Shown here in pieces: positions 8,516 to 18,123 of a stretch of DNA of 64,000 nucleotides. Position 1 is the first letter of the stretch. Every line of letters starts with the position of its first letter. Made by a program: the position numbers and the translations under genes. Source of the DNA: Arcticibacterium luteifluviistationis (GTDB lineage Bacteria; Bacteroidota; Bacteroidia; Cytophagales; Spirosomataceae); contig NZ_CP029480.1 of the NCBI RefSeq assembly GCF_003258705.1, positions 4,154,001 to 4,218,000 of the forward strand. The letters are read 5' to 3'. The notes under the pieces were generated by a model, which was not told where the DNA came from, made no database searches, and worked only from the letters and a program-made list of their open reading frames with translations.

Positions 8516-9631
8516 ATGTCCCTTCCAAAACTATTAAGCTTATTTATTTTATTCTCAGTTTCTGTCAATTTAGCTATTGCTCAGGAAGAAAAACTCGATA
8601 AATCGAATTTTGTCTGCAGCTACACTGCAGGCGTTATAAATGAAAAATCTATTTGCAGTATGCTCGGTTTTAGAACAAGACCAGAAGCTCAAAAAGCGGT
8701 AGAGCGAATAGTAAGCAGGTCAGGTTTAAAGCAAAATTTTTATGTGATGGAATGCCCAAACATTGATAATTGCTTTGCGGCAGCCAGAAACGGCGAACGA
8801 CTAATTGTGTATGATGCTAGCTTTATGCGTAGGGTTAATAGTATTACGAATACGGACTGGGGAGCTATGAGTATTTTGGCACATGAAATTGGCCATCATT
8901 TACAAGGTCATACGTTAAAAGAAGGCGGCTCTGACCCAAATAGAGAATTGGAAGCTGATGAATTCTCTGGTTTTGTGATGTATCAAATGGGTTCTTCTTT
9001 GAAAGAAGCTCAATCTGCTATTTGGAAAATGACCACGGATTATGACACTGGAAGTCACCCGCCAAGAAGAAAAAGAATGATTGCGATAAAGCGAGGCTAT
9101 GAAAATGCCAAGGGTATGTATCCTAGATTAAATTCTGATCCAGAGCCAGAAATTGAAAGAGAGGTTCCAAAGACAGAACCTCTAGTTAGAAAACCAGAGC
9201 TAGTTAAAGTTCCTGCTAAACCAAGAAATGTAATTACGGTTAAAACGGGTTGCATTGAAGGAAACTGCAGTCAAGGTTACGGTGTGGCCGTCAATAGAAA
9301 AACGCTAGAGAAATATGCAGGTAACTGGAAAAACGGAAGAAGGGTAGGTTATGGCATAGAGTATTATGCAGATAACAGAAAAAAATACGAGGGTGATTTT
9401 TCTGGAAGCGATTTCCATGGCTATGGCACGTATTATTTTAAAGATGGAAGCAAATACGTGGGTAAGTTTAAACAAGGCCTTATGCACGACGATAAAGCTA
9501 CCTTTTACTATCAAAACGGTGACCGCCTTTATATTCGCTATGTCAATGGAAAAAAGGAAGGAAAAGGACGTGTTATCTATTACGGTGGAGTTCAAGGAAC
9601 CATATTTTTTGAAAACGATATAGAAAGATAA
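8516..9631 (+). CDS. M48-like zinc metalloprotease with C-terminal MORN repeats
   Basis: 371 residues. A signal peptide (about 1-22, ending AIAQ) is followed by a compact metalloprotease: HEIGH at residues 123-127 is the HExxH zinc motif, and ELEAD at 144-148 supplies the usual third ligand of M48-type peptidases. A Pro/Glu/Lys-rich linker (about 205-235) leads to MORN-type repeats (YAGNWKNGRRVGYGIEYY, YEGDFSGSDFHGYGTYYF, YVGKFKQGLMHDD). It is probably an exported soluble protease, with the MORN part acting in membrane or protein binding. The two-domain combination is unusual to me. The substrate is unknown. Confidence 0.8.
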   Translation: MSLPKLLSLFILFSVSVNLAIAQEEKLDKSNFVCSYTAGVINEKSICSMLGFRTRPEAQKAVERIVSRSGLKQNFYVMECPNIDNCFAAARNGERLIVYDASFMRRVNSITNTDWGAMSILAHEIGHHLQGHTLKEGGSDPNRELEADEFSGFVMYQMGSSLKEAQSAIWKMTTDYDTGSHPPRRKRMIAIKRGYENAKGMYPRLNSDPEPEIEREVPKTEPLVRKPELVKVPAKPRNVITVKTGCIEGNCSQGYGVAVNRKTLEKYAGNWKNGRRVGYGIEYYADNRKKYEGDFSGSDFHGYGTYYFKDGSKYVGKFKQGLMHDDKATFYYQNGDRLYIRYVNGKKEGKGRVIYYGGVQGTIFFENDIER

Positions 9632-9730
9632 GTACGTGGATTTTGGCTTACGTGCAGCTAACTAGCCACTTCTTAAAGGGTATTTCTAATTATCTGTTAA
9701 CTAGATTCAGGTTCTTAGCAGTACCCTTTA

Positions 9731-9738
9731 TATATTTG
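9731..9738 (+). promoter_or_regulatory. Bacteroidota -7 promoter element of accD
   Basis: TATATTTG matches TAnnTTTG and ends 22 bases before the accD start codon. No convincing -33 element is seen. Confidence 0.6.
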
Positions 9739-9760
9739 CCCCTCAATCAACATTTAATTT

Positions 9761-10606
9761 ATGTCTTGGTTTCAACGTACAGGAAAAGGAATTAACACCC
9801 CTACGGAGCTTAAAAGAGAAGCACCCGATGGATTGTGGTATCAGTGCCCAGAATGCAAACAAGCTACGCATACTAGAGAGCATAAACAAAACTCTTTTAC
9901 CTGTATTCATTGTAATTATCATGAAAAACTAGGTTCAGAGGCTTATTTCCAATTGCTTTTTGACGAAGGAAAATATACAGAGCTAGACGCAAATATGCGT
10001 TCTGCAGATCCACTAGAGTTTGTAGATACTAAAGCTTATCCTGATAGAATTGTTCAAACAGAAAAGAAGTCAGGATTAGTAGATGCCTGTCGTACAGCAG
10101 AAGGAATAATGCATGGTAAGGCTATTACCATTTCATGTATGGACTTCGGTTTTATTGGCGGTTCTATGGGTTCTGTGGTAGGAGAGAAGATAGCAAGAGG
10201 AATAGATAACTCTTTAAAGAAGAAAATTCCTTTCTTGATGATATCAAAATCTGGCGGAGCTAGAATGATGGAAGCGGGTTTCTCTTTAATGCAGATGGCA
10301 AAAACATCAGCTAAATTGGCACTTTTAGACAGAGCAGGCATTCCATATATTTCTTTGTTAACAGACCCAACTACGGGAGGTGTAACAGCCTCTTTTGCGA
10401 TGTTAGGAGATTTCAACATTGCTGAGCCAGGTGCTTTAATAGGCTTTGCAGGACCAAGAATTATCAGAGAAACAATAGGTAAAGACCTTCCAAAAGGCTT
10501 TCAAACAGCAGAGTTTCTGCTAGAACATGGCTTTTTAGACTTCATAGTAGACAGAAAAGACCTAAAAGATAAAATGGCCAGCCTAATGGCTATGATTTAT
10601 AAGTAA
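9761..10606 (+). CDS. accD: acetyl-CoA carboxylase carboxyltransferase subunit beta
   Basis: Beta half of the carboxyltransferase that moves the carboxyl group from biotin to acetyl-CoA, making malonyl-CoA for fatty acid synthesis; it works with AccA in the cytoplasm. The 281-residue length is normal. The four-cysteine zinc ribbon is complete (Cys29, Cys32, Cys48, Cys51), and the crotonase-like core shows [20 protein letters not shown] and [17 protein letters not shown]. It is a single-gene unit, with its own promoter element upstream and a terminator downstream. Confidence 0.97.
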   Translation: MSWFQRTGKGINTPTELKREAPDGLWYQCPECKQATHTREHKQNSFTCIHCNYHEKLGSEAYFQLLFDEGKYTELDANMRSADPLEFVDTKAYPDRIVQTEKKSGLVDACRTAEGIMHGKAITISCMDFGFIGGSMGSVVGEKIARGIDNSLKKKIPFLMISKSGGARMMEAGFSLMQMAKTSAKLALLDRAGIPYISLLTDPTTGGVTASFAMLGDFNIAEPGALIGFAGPRIIRETIGKDLPKGFQTAEFLLEHGFLDFIVDRKDLKDKMASLMAMIYK

Positions 10607-10630
10607 GAAGCTTATTTATCTATAAAATTG

Positions 10631-10663
10631 AAAAGCCGTAATCATCGATTACGGCTTTTTTTG
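10631..10663 (+). terminator. rho-independent terminator after accD
   Basis: A perfect 13-bp stem (AAAAGCCGTAATC pairing with GATTACGGCTTTT) with loop ATC, followed by more T residues. Confidence 0.9.
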
Positions 10664-10681
10664 TTTAAAACGAAATACGGA

Positions 10682-10735
10682 GGAGCTGTAGCTCCATAGG
10701 AGCGAAAGATTGATACAGAGGGCTGTTAAGCTCTC
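10682..10735. repeat. paired-hairpin element (possible family member)
   Basis: Hairpin GGAGC-TGTA-GCTCC at 10682-10695 is followed 22 bases later by GAGGGCT-GTTA-AGCTCTC at 10718-10735 and then GATA. The layout recalls the elements at 56.2-57.2 kb, but the stem sequences and spacing differ, so membership is uncertain. Confidence 0.4.
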
Positions 10736-10862
10736 GATATGAACCAAAATCATGACAAACGTTTCAGAAGAGTTTAAAGGGATACATTTTAGGCATATAC
10801 CTATCAAATGATTATTTTTAAAAAGAAGAAGCAAGCTTCGTTCAAAGAAATCAACCCTAGTA

Positions 10863-11645
10863 ATGACCAATAAACTATTAAAAATTCTATACCTCCTAAT
10901 TCTAATAACGGCCTGTCAAACAAAGAAGTCAAGCCCAAGGACAATCTTAGCAGTAGTCGCTCACCCTGACGATGAAACAACAATAAGCCCCGTTTTGGCT
11001 AAATATGCCGCTACAGACTCTGTTTACCTAATCATTGCGACAGATGGGCAATATGGAATAACGGACCATGCAGCAATTCCTGCAGGAGACTCATTGGTGG
11101 CTATAAGAAACGAAGAAGCAAAATGCTCCTGTGCTAAAATGGGAATTCACGCTCCTATAAGACTAGGTGTTCAAGATGGAATGGGGCTAAATGGACATGG
11201 TGATTTCTATGAACAAGAACCTATGCTAAAAGAAAGGCTACTGAAAGAGATATTGAGAATTAATCCTGATGTAATAATCACATTTGGACCAGATGGTGAC
11301 ACAGGGCATCCTGACCACCGCATGGTAGGTTTAGTGACTACCGAACTCTTACTTAGAGAAAATTTGACGGATAAAATGGACCTTTATTACTTAGGCTGGA
11401 CAGAAGAGCAAACAGAGAAATACAAAGCCTGGAACCTGAATTATTCCGCCAAAGAAAGCTTCAATACAGTAATATCATTTTCGGACGAAGATGAAGCAAA
11501 GTCAAATGAAGCAATACGCTGTCATGAAAGTCAATTCTCAAAAGAGGAAATGGATAAGTGGATTGCAACCGAATTAGCAGACGAATCAAACGTATTATAC
11601 TTCCGAAAGTTTGCGATGGATAAGCAGATTAGAAATGACTTTTGA
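10863..11645 (+). CDS. PIG-L family deacetylase, lipoprotein
   Basis: 260 residues of the LmbE/PIG-L family of zinc N-deacetylases, which remove acetyl groups from amino sugars or related compounds. The zinc motif AHPDDE is at about residues 33-38 and the second motif HPDHRMVG is near residue 150. The N-terminus is a lipoprotein signal ending at Cys18 (LLILITAC), which places the enzyme in the envelope. The start at 10863 gives the complete signal. The substrate cannot be told from sequence. It stands alone between accD and a small orphan gene. Confidence 0.87.
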   Translation: MTNKLLKILYLLILITACQTKKSSPRTILAVVAHPDDETTISPVLAKYAATDSVYLIIATDGQYGITDHAAIPAGDSLVAIRNEEAKCSCAKMGIHAPIRLGVQDGMGLNGHGDFYEQEPMLKERLLKEILRINPDVIITFGPDGDTGHPDHRMVGLVTTELLLRENLTDKMDLYYLGWTEEQTEKYKAWNLNYSAKESFNTVISFSDEDEAKSNEAIRCHESQFSKEEMDKWIATELADESNVLYFRKFAMDKQIRNDF

Positions 11646-11782
11646 AGGAGTTTTTACCAAAATACTGTCTGATGCATTATTAAAAATTGCTATTTGAGTC
11701 CTATTACAGTTAGTTTTTTTTGGTAATGTTTTTTGGTTCGGTCCGACGTTTCGGGTTTTTGCCTAAAGAAAAAGTAATGCCC

Positions 11783-11794
11783 GTCTGGCAAGAC
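11783..11794. repeat. small hairpin in gene gap
   Basis: GTCT-GGCA-AGAC, preceded by an A-rich run and followed by CGGAAGTACAAGTGATTCC. A similar arrangement occurs near 49.7 kb. The role is unknown. The rest of the gap 11646-11844 shows nothing coding. Confidence 0.35.
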
Positions 11795-11844
11795 AGCGGA
11801 AGTACAAGTGATTCCAACTTAGTTTAAACAAACTCTATTTATAA

Positions 11845-12333
11845 ATGGAAATTATGGCTTATTCATTCGGACTAGGAGTGTTCGGCTTTCTTTTGGTAAT
11901 GTTTTCCAAGGCTTTGGAATATAGACATAGCTGGCTTACAAAAACAGGTGGCATTATGATTGCACAACTTGTTATTGTGGCAGTGTTTCTCATTTTACGT
12001 CAAAATTCAATTGAAAAAAATGCTAGGGATAAATTATTGTCTTCTTTAAGAGATAAAGAGTCATTAATTATTAGTTTAAACCCGTCATTTGATTCGTTAA
12101 GAACCAATAATCTAAGGGAGGCACTTTTAAGACTTCGAAAACCAAACCCTCACAATTCGAGCCCAACTAATATGTTTGATGTAGAAGTATCGTCTAAAGG
12201 TAAGACTCTTATAATTTCAATTGGAAGAGACTCATATAACAAAGATGAATATTGGGTTTTTCAAAAGTCAGGTTTGACGGAAGAGTTCGAAGGTGATATT
12301 GGTAGATTTTTTAGTACTTACGATTTTCCTTAG
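11845..12333 (+). CDS. hypothetical protein with two N-terminal membrane segments
   Basis: 162 residues that I do not recognise. Two hydrophobic segments (about residues 5-22 and 36-53) are followed by a soluble domain with SLRDKESLIISLNPSFDSLR and a short beta-rich C-terminus. It probably sits in the inner membrane with a small soluble domain. An alternative start is the ATG three codons in (11854). A bidirectional-looking terminator follows. Confidence 0.55.
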   Translation: MEIMAYSFGLGVFGFLLVMFSKALEYRHSWLTKTGGIMIAQLVIVAVFLILRQNSIEKNARDKLLSSLRDKESLIISLNPSFDSLRTNNLREALLRLRKPNPHNSSPTNMFDVEVSSKGKTLIISIGRDSYNKDEYWVFQKSGLTEEFEGDIGRFFSTYDFP

Positions 12334-12373
12334 CATCTTATTTAAAAGAATTGTTAGTTATCTAAAACAAAAA

Positions 12374-12405
12374 CCCCAATCTCTCGATTAGGGCTTTCTT
12401 TTTAT
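12374..12405. terminator. terminator between convergent genes
   Basis: An 8-bp stem with one mismatch (CCCCAATC with GATTAGGG), loop TCTC, is flanked by A-rich sequence on the left and CTTTCTTTTTA on the right. It could serve both the upstream plus-strand gene and leuB. Confidence 0.6.
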
Positions 12406-12480
12406 AGGTCAGGATAATATTTTATTTTGGTGTCAACATCGGATAAAAAACACCCGACACCGAGCATCAAACATCTAATT

Positions 12481-13542
12481 TCAAACAATTTGAGCGGCTA
12501 ACCAGTCACCCACTTCTTTGGTGCCGTAAGCTTTATCTTTTCCAGCGATATCTTCGGTTACTATTCCTTCTGCCAAAGACTTATTCACAACATCTTTAAT
12601 TTCTTGAGCTTCGTCCATTAGTTTGAATGCGTATTCAAACATCATAGCGGCCGATAAAACGGTTCCAATTGGGTTTGCTATGTTCAAGCCAGTCGCTTGT
12701 GGATAAGACCCGTGTATAGGCTCAAAAACAGACGTATGAAGGCCAATCGATGCTGAAGGCATTAATCCCATAGAACCAGAGATTACAGACGCCTCATCGG
12801 TCAATATATCGCCAAACATGTTTTCGGTCACCATCACGTCAAAACCTTCTGGCCACTGGATAATACGCATAGCGGCTGCATCTACTAAAAGATACTCCGT
12901 TTTAACCTCTGGGTACTCTTTTTCTAAAGATTGACCCACTTCTCTCCAAAGTCTAGATGTTTCTAAAACGTTAGCTTTATCCACAATCGTCAGCTTCTTC
13001 TTTCTAGCCATAGCATAAGTATATGCCAAACGGATAATTCTTTCTACTTCAGGCTTTGTGTACTCACACACATCCCAAGCTTTATCTCTAGCCTCGTTTC
13101 TTCCTTTGTCGCCAAAGTAAATTCCACCAGTAAGCTCACGAATACATACGAAATCAGCGTTTTCTATCAATTCAGGTCTCAAAGGAGACTTGTGAAGAAG
13201 CGATGGAAACACCAAAGTAGGACGGATATTAGCATAAAGGCCTAATTTCTTACGCATAGCCAATAAACCTTGCTCAGGTCTTACCGGATTAGAAGGGTCA
13301 TTATCAAACCTTGGAAGGCCAATAGCTCCAAATAAAACGGCATCAGAGTTCATGCAAATCTCATGTGTAGCATCTGGATATGGCTCGCCTACGGCGTCAA
13401 TGGCTGCTGCACCCGTAATGGCTGGCGTCCAATTGATGGTATGACCATACTTTTTTGCTATTGCATCAGATACTTTCTGTGCTTGTTCTACCACTTCTGG
13501 TCCAATGCCGTCACCGGCTAATACTGCTATGTTTAAGTTCAT
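12481..13542 (-). CDS. leuB: 3-isopropylmalate dehydrogenase
   Basis: Oxidises and decarboxylates 3-isopropylmalate to 2-ketoisocaproate with NAD, the third step of leucine synthesis, in the cytoplasm. 353 residues, normal length. Signatures are the N-terminal [30 protein letters not shown], the metal-binding [20 protein letters not shown] and the nucleotide-binding [20 protein letters not shown]. It is the last gene of the minus-strand leuC-leuD-leuA-leuB cluster, 115 bases after leuA. Confidence 0.96.
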   Translation of the reverse strand: MNLNIAVLAGDGIGPEVVEQAQKVSDAIAKKYGHTINWTPAITGAAAIDAVGEPYPDATHEICMNSDAVLFGAIGLPRFDNDPSNPVRPEQGLLAMRKKLGLYANIRPTLVFPSLLHKSPLRPELIENADFVCIRELTGGIYFGDKGRNEARDKAWDVCEYTKPEVERIIRLAYTYAMARKKKLTIVDKANVLETSRLWREVGQSLEKEYPEVKTEYLLVDAAAMRIIQWPEGFDVMVTENMFGDILTDEASVISGSMGLMPSASIGLHTSVFEPIHGSYPQATGLNIANPIGTVLSAAMMFEYAFKLMDEAQEIKDVVNKSLAEGIVTEDIAGKDKAYGTKEVGDWLAAQIV

Positions 13543-13551
13543 TTGTTTTTG

Positions 13552-13655
13552 AGCTGTTAGCTATTGGCTTTGGGCCTTTAGCGTTATTTTGAAATTGTAA
13601 GTTTGTTGCGGAAATCTTTTAAGCTAATAGCTAACCGCAAATGGCTAAAAGCTAA
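13552..13655. repeat. imperfect inverted repeat in leuA-leuB spacer
   Basis: The ends of the spacer (13552-13583 and 13621-13655) are rich in AGCTATTAGC and GCTAAAAGC words and are imperfect reverse complements; the outer 17 bases match at 14 positions. Similar sequence occupies the leuC-leuD spacer. It could form a hairpin in the leu mRNA. Confidence 0.6.
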
Positions 13656-13657
13656 TT

Positions 13658-15190
13658 TTATATCAAATTCAACATCTTTACCGTAGCTTCTATTGCAGAC
13701 ACCGTTTGATCAGAATCTAGTCCACGGGTTTTCATTTCTTTTTTACCCACTTTCCAGGTGATAATAGTTTCACAAAGAGCATTTGTATTTCCACCCGGAG
13801 GGATTCTTACAGCATAATCCGATAATTCTGGAAAATCCATTTTCTTTTGTTTGAATATCTTTTTCAAGGCATTCATAAAAGCGTCATACTGTCCATCACC
13901 CTGAGCGTTTTCTTCATAAATCTCATTTTCAATCTTGATTTGAAGCGTAGCAGAAGGTCTGAGTTTTCTAGAATGGGTCAATACATAATTGATCAACTCT
14001 ACCTTTTTCTCCTCAGGGTCACGGTCTAAAACATCCGCAATGATAAAAGGAAGGTCTTCACGTGTGACAGCCTCTTTCTTGTCACCCAACTCTATGATCC
14101 TTTTGGTGACCTTCTTTAAATCTTCATCAGGCAATGAAATACCCAACATTTGAAGATTCTTCTCAATGTTTGCCTTCCCAGAAGACTTCCCTAATGCGTA
14201 AAGAGTTTTTCTTCCAAACCTTCCAGGTTCTAGATCGCTAACATAAAGATTTTTCTTTTTGTCGCCGTCGGCATGAATACCCGCAGTTTGTGTAAAAACG
14301 CTGTCACCCACTATTGGCTGGTTTGCAGGAATTCTCATTCCAGAGAAACCTTCTACCAAGCCACTTATCTTGTATAGAGACTTGTCATCTACCTTGATTT
14401 GAATATCTGGAAAAAAGTCCCTTATTACTGCTACCGTACTAGCCAGCGGTGCGTTTCCTGCACGCTCACCAAGACCATTAACTGTTACATGTAGTCCATG
14501 TGTACCTGCCCTAAGGCTTCCCATTACATTAGCTACACTTAAGTCATAATCATTATGGGCATGAAAATCTATGTGCTTATCTGGATATCTATTTACAATA
14601 TCTTTCACAAAAGAATAGGATTCCATTGGGGTTAAAATTCCCAAAGTATCTGGCAGTAAAATCCGTTTAATTGGAAGCGTAATAAGCTTATCTAAGTATT
14701 GATAAACATAATCCTTAGAATGACGCATTCCGTTGCTCCAGTCTTCCAAATAAACATTTACACTGAAACCTTTCGCTACCGCTTTGTTTACCAGAATCTC
14801 AATTTCAGAAAAGTGCTGTTCAGGCGTCTTTTTAAGCTGATGTGTTAAATGGTTTAAAGAACCTTTGGTCAAAAGATTCATCACTTTTGCTCCCGACTGT
14901 TCCATCCAGTCTAATGAAGCGTCACCATCCACAAAAGTGAGTACCTCTATTTTGTCTAGAAAACCCCTTTCTTTAGCCCAGGTTGTTATTTTTTTAACAG
15001 CATTAAGTTCTCCTTCCGAGACTCTGGCAGATGCCACTTCAATTCTATCAACCTTAACTTCTTCAAGTAGAAGCTGGGCCATTGTTAATTTTTCAGATGC
15101 GGAAAAAGAGACTCCGCTAGTTTGTTCACCATCCCTAAGGGTGGTATCCATTATTTCAATATGGCGTCTACCGCCTTGAGCTGTTATCAT
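13658..15190 (-). CDS. leuA: 2-isopropylmalate synthase (alternatively citramalate synthase)
   Basis: HMGL-like condensing enzyme with a C-terminal LeuA dimer/allosteric domain, 510 residues. DTTLRDGEQTSGVSFS near residue 15 and the metal-binding HAHNDYDLSVANVMGSLRAG near residue 215 define the catalytic barrel; from about residue 390 the sequence fits the regulatory domain (GNTNALCETIITWKVG). The family includes both 2-isopropylmalate synthases and (R)-citramalate synthases. Its place inside the leu cluster favours the leucine role, but sequence alone does not exclude citramalate synthase. Confidence 0.88.
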   Translation of the reverse strand: MITAQGGRRHIEIMDTTLRDGEQTSGVSFSASEKLTMAQLLLEEVKVDRIEVASARVSEGELNAVKKITTWAKERGFLDKIEVLTFVDGDASLDWMEQSGAKVMNLLTKGSLNHLTHQLKKTPEQHFSEIEILVNKAVAKGFSVNVYLEDWSNGMRHSKDYVYQYLDKLITLPIKRILLPDTLGILTPMESYSFVKDIVNRYPDKHIDFHAHNDYDLSVANVMGSLRAGTHGLHVTVNGLGERAGNAPLASTVAVIRDFFPDIQIKVDDKSLYKISGLVEGFSGMRIPANQPIVGDSVFTQTAGIHADGDKKKNLYVSDLEPGRFGRKTLYALGKSSGKANIEKNLQMLGISLPDEDLKKVTKRIIELGDKKEAVTREDLPFIIADVLDRDPEEKKVELINYVLTHSRKLRPSATLQIKIENEIYEENAQGDGQYDAFMNALKKIFKQKKMDFPELSDYAVRIPPGGNTNALCETIITWKVGKKEMKTRGLDSDQTVSAIEATVKMLNLI

Positions 15191-15289
15191 ATAATGCTCG
15201 TTAGTTTGTATTCAGATGAATAGTTTGCAGTCTTGATAAGAATTGAGAAAACAACCCTATTAAAAGTCATAATTCTCAATTCTCAGAAA

Positions 15290-15327
15290 CCAATTGCATA
15301 AAGCAAATGGCAATAGCTTTTCCTTAG
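15290..15327. repeat. inverted repeat in leuD-leuA spacer
   Basis: CCAATTGC-ATAAA-GCAAATGG forms an 8-bp stem with one mismatch, followed by CAATAGC. A second pair, AATTGAGAA and TTCTCAATT, lies at about 15242-15279 in the same 133-base spacer. The words resemble those of the other two leu spacers. Confidence 0.45.
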
Positions 15328-15920
15328 AAAGGACGAGCGGCTTCAAAACTACCAATTTCTTCTTTCATTGCTTGCAAGTAATCAATATCGTCAAAACCAT
15401 TAACCATATTGTTTTTCTTGTATCCATTAATCTCAAAAGACTCACTTTCACCTGTAGAAACAAGGGTTACAGTTTGCGTAGGAAGGTTAACTTCTACTTG
15501 AGCATTTGGGTCTTTTTCAATGTCTTTGAAAATTTTATCCAAAAATTCTGGACTAACAGTGACAGGAAGAATACCAATGTTTAAAGAGTTTCCTTTGAAA
15601 ATATCAGCAAAGAAACTAGAAATAACACATCTGAAACCATAATCGTAGATAGCCCAAGCAGCGTGCTCACGGCTAGAACCAGAACCGAAATTTCTTCCAG
15701 CTACTAGTACTTTTCCAGAATAAGTATCATTGTTTAAAACGAAATCTTCCTTTGGAGAATCGTCATTGTTATATCTCCAATCTCTAAAAAGGTTGTCTCC
15801 AAAAGCTTCTCTTTTAGTTGCTTTCAAAAAACGAGCAGGAATGATTTGGTCGGTATCCACATTCTCTAATGGAAGCGGAACACAAGTGCTTTTTAATACT
15901 GTAAATTTATCGTATGCCAT
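15324..15920 (-). CDS. leuD: 3-isopropylmalate dehydratase small subunit
   Basis: Small subunit of isopropylmalate isomerase, which with LeuC converts 2- to 3-isopropylmalate. 198 residues, normal length. The family signatures NVDTDQIIPARFLK near residue 20 and GRNFGSGSSREHAAWAIYDY near residue 75 are intact. It follows leuC with a 127-base spacer. Confidence 0.96.
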   Translation of the reverse strand: MAYDKFTVLKSTCVPLPLENVDTDQIIPARFLKATKREAFGDNLFRDWRYNNDDSPKEDFVLNNDTYSGKVLVAGRNFGSGSSREHAAWAIYDYGFRCVISSFFADIFKGNSLNIGILPVTVSPEFLDKIFKDIEKDPNAQVEVNLPTQTVTLVSTGESESFEINGYKKNNMVNGFDDIDYLQAMKEEIGSFEAARPF

Positions 15921-15922
15921 AA

Positions 15923-16040
15923 TTGACTTTAGCCTTTAGCCCTTTGCTATCAGCTTAATGTTTAATGTTTTATTAAATTATAGTCTCCTATTTTATTAAT
16001 CTTTGAAGCCAATTGCTAAAAGCAAAAGGCTAAAAGCAAC
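15923..16040. repeat. imperfect inverted repeat in leuC-leuD spacer
   Basis: The sequence at 15923-15960 (CTTTAGCCTTTAGCCCTTTG and following) and the reverse complement of 16005-16040 share most bases, including CTTTTAGCCTTTTGC-like words. The pair spans nearly the whole spacer and could fold in leu mRNA. Confidence 0.6.
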
Positions 16041-16047
16041 AAAAATC

Positions 16048-17445
16048 TTAATCCATAAACCCACGAGGGTCACTAACTTTTCCAGAAACCGCTGCTGCTG
16101 CAGCTACTAATGGAGATGCTAAAAGTGTTCTAGAATTAGGGCCTTGACGACCTTCAAAGTTTCTGTTTGATGTAGAAACTGCAAGTTTTCCTGCAGGAAC
16201 CTTATCATCGTTCATTGCTAAACAAGCAGAACATCCTGGCTGACGCAATACAAAACCAGCTTCAGTAAATATATCTAAAAGACCTTCTTCTTTAATTTGT
16301 GCTTCCACAATATGAGAACCAGGAACCAACCATGCAGTAACATTATCGGCTTTCTTTCTTCCTTTAACAATAGAAGCAAAAGCTCTAAAATCTTCAATAC
16401 GACCGTTAGTACAGCTGCCTATAAACACATAATCCACTTCTTTACCAATAATGCTTTCGCCTTCGGCAAAACCCATATAGTTCAGAGATTTTTTATAACT
16501 GGCTTCACCATCAATTACGTCACTTGCCTTAGGAATAGTACTAGAAATGCTAGTTCCTAAACCTGGGTTAGTACCATAGGTAATTTGTGGTTCAATTTCT
16601 TCAGCAGTATATGTCAATTCTTTGTCGAAAACTGCATCATCATCAGTTTTGAGCGTAGCCCAATACTTAAGAAGTTTTTCCCAGTCCTCACCTTTTGGTG
16701 ACATTTCTCTTCCTTTCAAATAAGCAAAAGTAGTTTCGTCAGGAGCTATCATTCCACCACGAGCACCCATTTCAATAGTCATATTACAAACCGTCATACG
16801 ACCTTCCATGCTCATGTTTTCAAAAACGTCACCAGCATATTCTACAAAATAGCCGGTTGCACCAGCAGCAGAAATTTGAGCAATAACATAAAGGACAACA
16901 TCTTTAGGAGTTACAGCTTTACCTAATTTACCGTTAACGGTAATTTTCATTTTCTTAGGCTTAGGCTGCATGATACACTGCGAAGAAAGTACCATTTCAA
17001 CCTCTGAAGTACCAATACCAAAAGCAATAGCACCAAAAGCACCATGTGTAGAAGTATGTGAGTCACCGCAAACGATAGTCATACCAGGTAGTGTAATACC
17101 GTTTTCTGGCCCTACTACATGAACAATACCATTTTTTTGATGTCCAAGACCCCAGTGAGAAATACCATATTTGGCAGAGTTTCCTTCCAAAGCTCTAAGC
17201 TGATTGGCAGAAAGAGGATCCTCAACAGGAAGATGCTGATTAATTGTTGGAGTATTGTGGTCAGCTGTTGCAAAAGTCCTTTCAGGGAAAATTACACCAA
17301 CGCCTCTACTTTCAAGCCCTAAAAAGGCAACAGGACTGGTAACTTCGTGTATAAAGTGACGGTCAATAAAGAATACGTCTGGACCATCCTCAATGCTTCT
17401 TACCACATGAGCGTCCCATACTTTGTCAAATAATGTTTTAGACAT
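16048..17445 (-). CDS. leuC: 3-isopropylmalate dehydratase large subunit
   Basis: Aconitase-family iron-sulfur subunit of isopropylmalate isomerase. 465 residues, normal length. The three [4Fe-4S] ligands are present: Cys345 (GSCTNGR), Cys405 and Cys408 (PGCSACLA). [20 protein letters not shown] is the conserved family segment. It is the first gene of the leu cluster, so the operon promoter should lie within 17446-17700, where I could not identify a clear TAnnTTTG box. Confidence 0.97.
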   Translation of the reverse strand: MSKTLFDKVWDAHVVRSIEDGPDVFFIDRHFIHEVTSPVAFLGLESRGVGVIFPERTFATADHNTPTINQHLPVEDPLSANQLRALEGNSAKYGISHWGLGHQKNGIVHVVGPENGITLPGMTIVCGDSHTSTHGAFGAIAFGIGTSEVEMVLSSQCIMQPKPKKMKITVNGKLGKAVTPKDVVLYVIAQISAAGATGYFVEYAGDVFENMSMEGRMTVCNMTIEMGARGGMIAPDETTFAYLKGREMSPKGEDWEKLLKYWATLKTDDDAVFDKELTYTAEEIEPQITYGTNPGLGTSISSTIPKASDVIDGEASYKKSLNYMGFAEGESIIGKEVDYVFIGSCTNGRIEDFRAFASIVKGRKKADNVTAWLVPGSHIVEAQIKEEGLLDIFTEAGFVLRQPGCSACLAMNDDKVPAGKLAVSTSNRNFEGRQGPNSRTLLASPLVAAAAAVSGKVSDPRGFMD

Positions 17446-17685
17446 TTTATTATTATGGTTTTGTTGTCAATTCCGATATGAATATTGATTAAAACACCTT
17501 AGTGATGTTTAACAACAACACAAAAGTGATACAATTAATGTGTTCCGTACTAATGAAAGCCGTTCAAACAATGTCGTTTTTAGTTCAAAGGTGCTTTTTG
17601 GGCTATTTAGAACTTTTCTAACGCGTTTTATCAGAATTATACTAGCTCAGTGACATCTATTAGGCTTTTGCAGAAGATTATTTGG

Positions 17686-17693
17686 TATCTTTG
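17686..17693 (+). promoter_or_regulatory. Bacteroidota -7 element of the DUF983 gene
   Basis: TATCTTTG matches TAnnTTTG; TTTTG lies 15 bases upstream. It excludes the upstream GTG at 17650 as the start and supports the ATG at 17719. Confidence 0.65.
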
Positions 17694-17718
17694 CGGCAAG
17701 AAAACTAATGAAATACTT

Positions 17719-18099
17719 ATGGGAAACTTAAAGGGTGCCGTTTTACTAAAATGCCCGAGATGTGAGAAAGGAGATCTTTATGAAGCTCAAAACCCGTACA
17801 AAATGGGTAAAATGATGGAGATGCATAAAAACTGCTCAAACTGTGGTTTAAGGTATGAGAAGGAGGCCGGTTTTTTTTACGGGGCTATGTATGTAAGTTA
17901 TATGTTAAATATGGCGTTTTTTGTGGTAACTACAGTTTTATGGTACACTGTTTTTGAAGATAAATTGGATTGGAGGCTTTATATCGGGAGTTATGTATTG
18001 TTGACAGTTCTCTTGGTTCCAATTATATTTAGATATTCTAGGTCATTATGGTTAATGATGATGATAAAGTTTGAACCAGAGAAAAGGGGAGAACGTTAA
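17719..18099 (+). CDS. DUF983 family protein
   Basis: 126 residues from the ATG at 17719. Two CxxC pairs (CPRCEKGDLYE near residue 13 and CSNCGLRYEKEAGFFYGAMY near residue 37) form a zinc-ribbon-like head, followed by two membrane segments (about 55-77 and 84-104). This matches DUF983, small membrane proteins of unknown function common in Bacteroidota and alphaproteobacteria. The longer frame back to 17650 is rejected because the promoter element falls inside it. The thioredoxin gene follows 24 bases later and may be co-transcribed. Confidence 0.85.
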   Translation: MGNLKGAVLLKCPRCEKGDLYEAQNPYKMGKMMEMHKNCSNCGLRYEKEAGFFYGAMYVSYMLNMAFFVVTTVLWYTVFEDKLDWRLYIGSYVLLTVLLVPIIFRYSRSLWLMMMIKFEPEKRGER

Positions 18100-18123
18100 T
18101 AGTTTAGATTAAAGAAATAAACA

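Noticed and set aside
9366-9623. Overlapping plus-strand frame in the protease-MORN gene
   Set aside because: It is a shifted frame of the MORN repeats without its own start signal; the main frame carries clear domain motifs.
17650-17718. N-terminal extension of the DUF983 protein from a GTG
   Set aside because: The promoter box TATCTTTG lies inside it and the family normally begins near the first CxxC pair.
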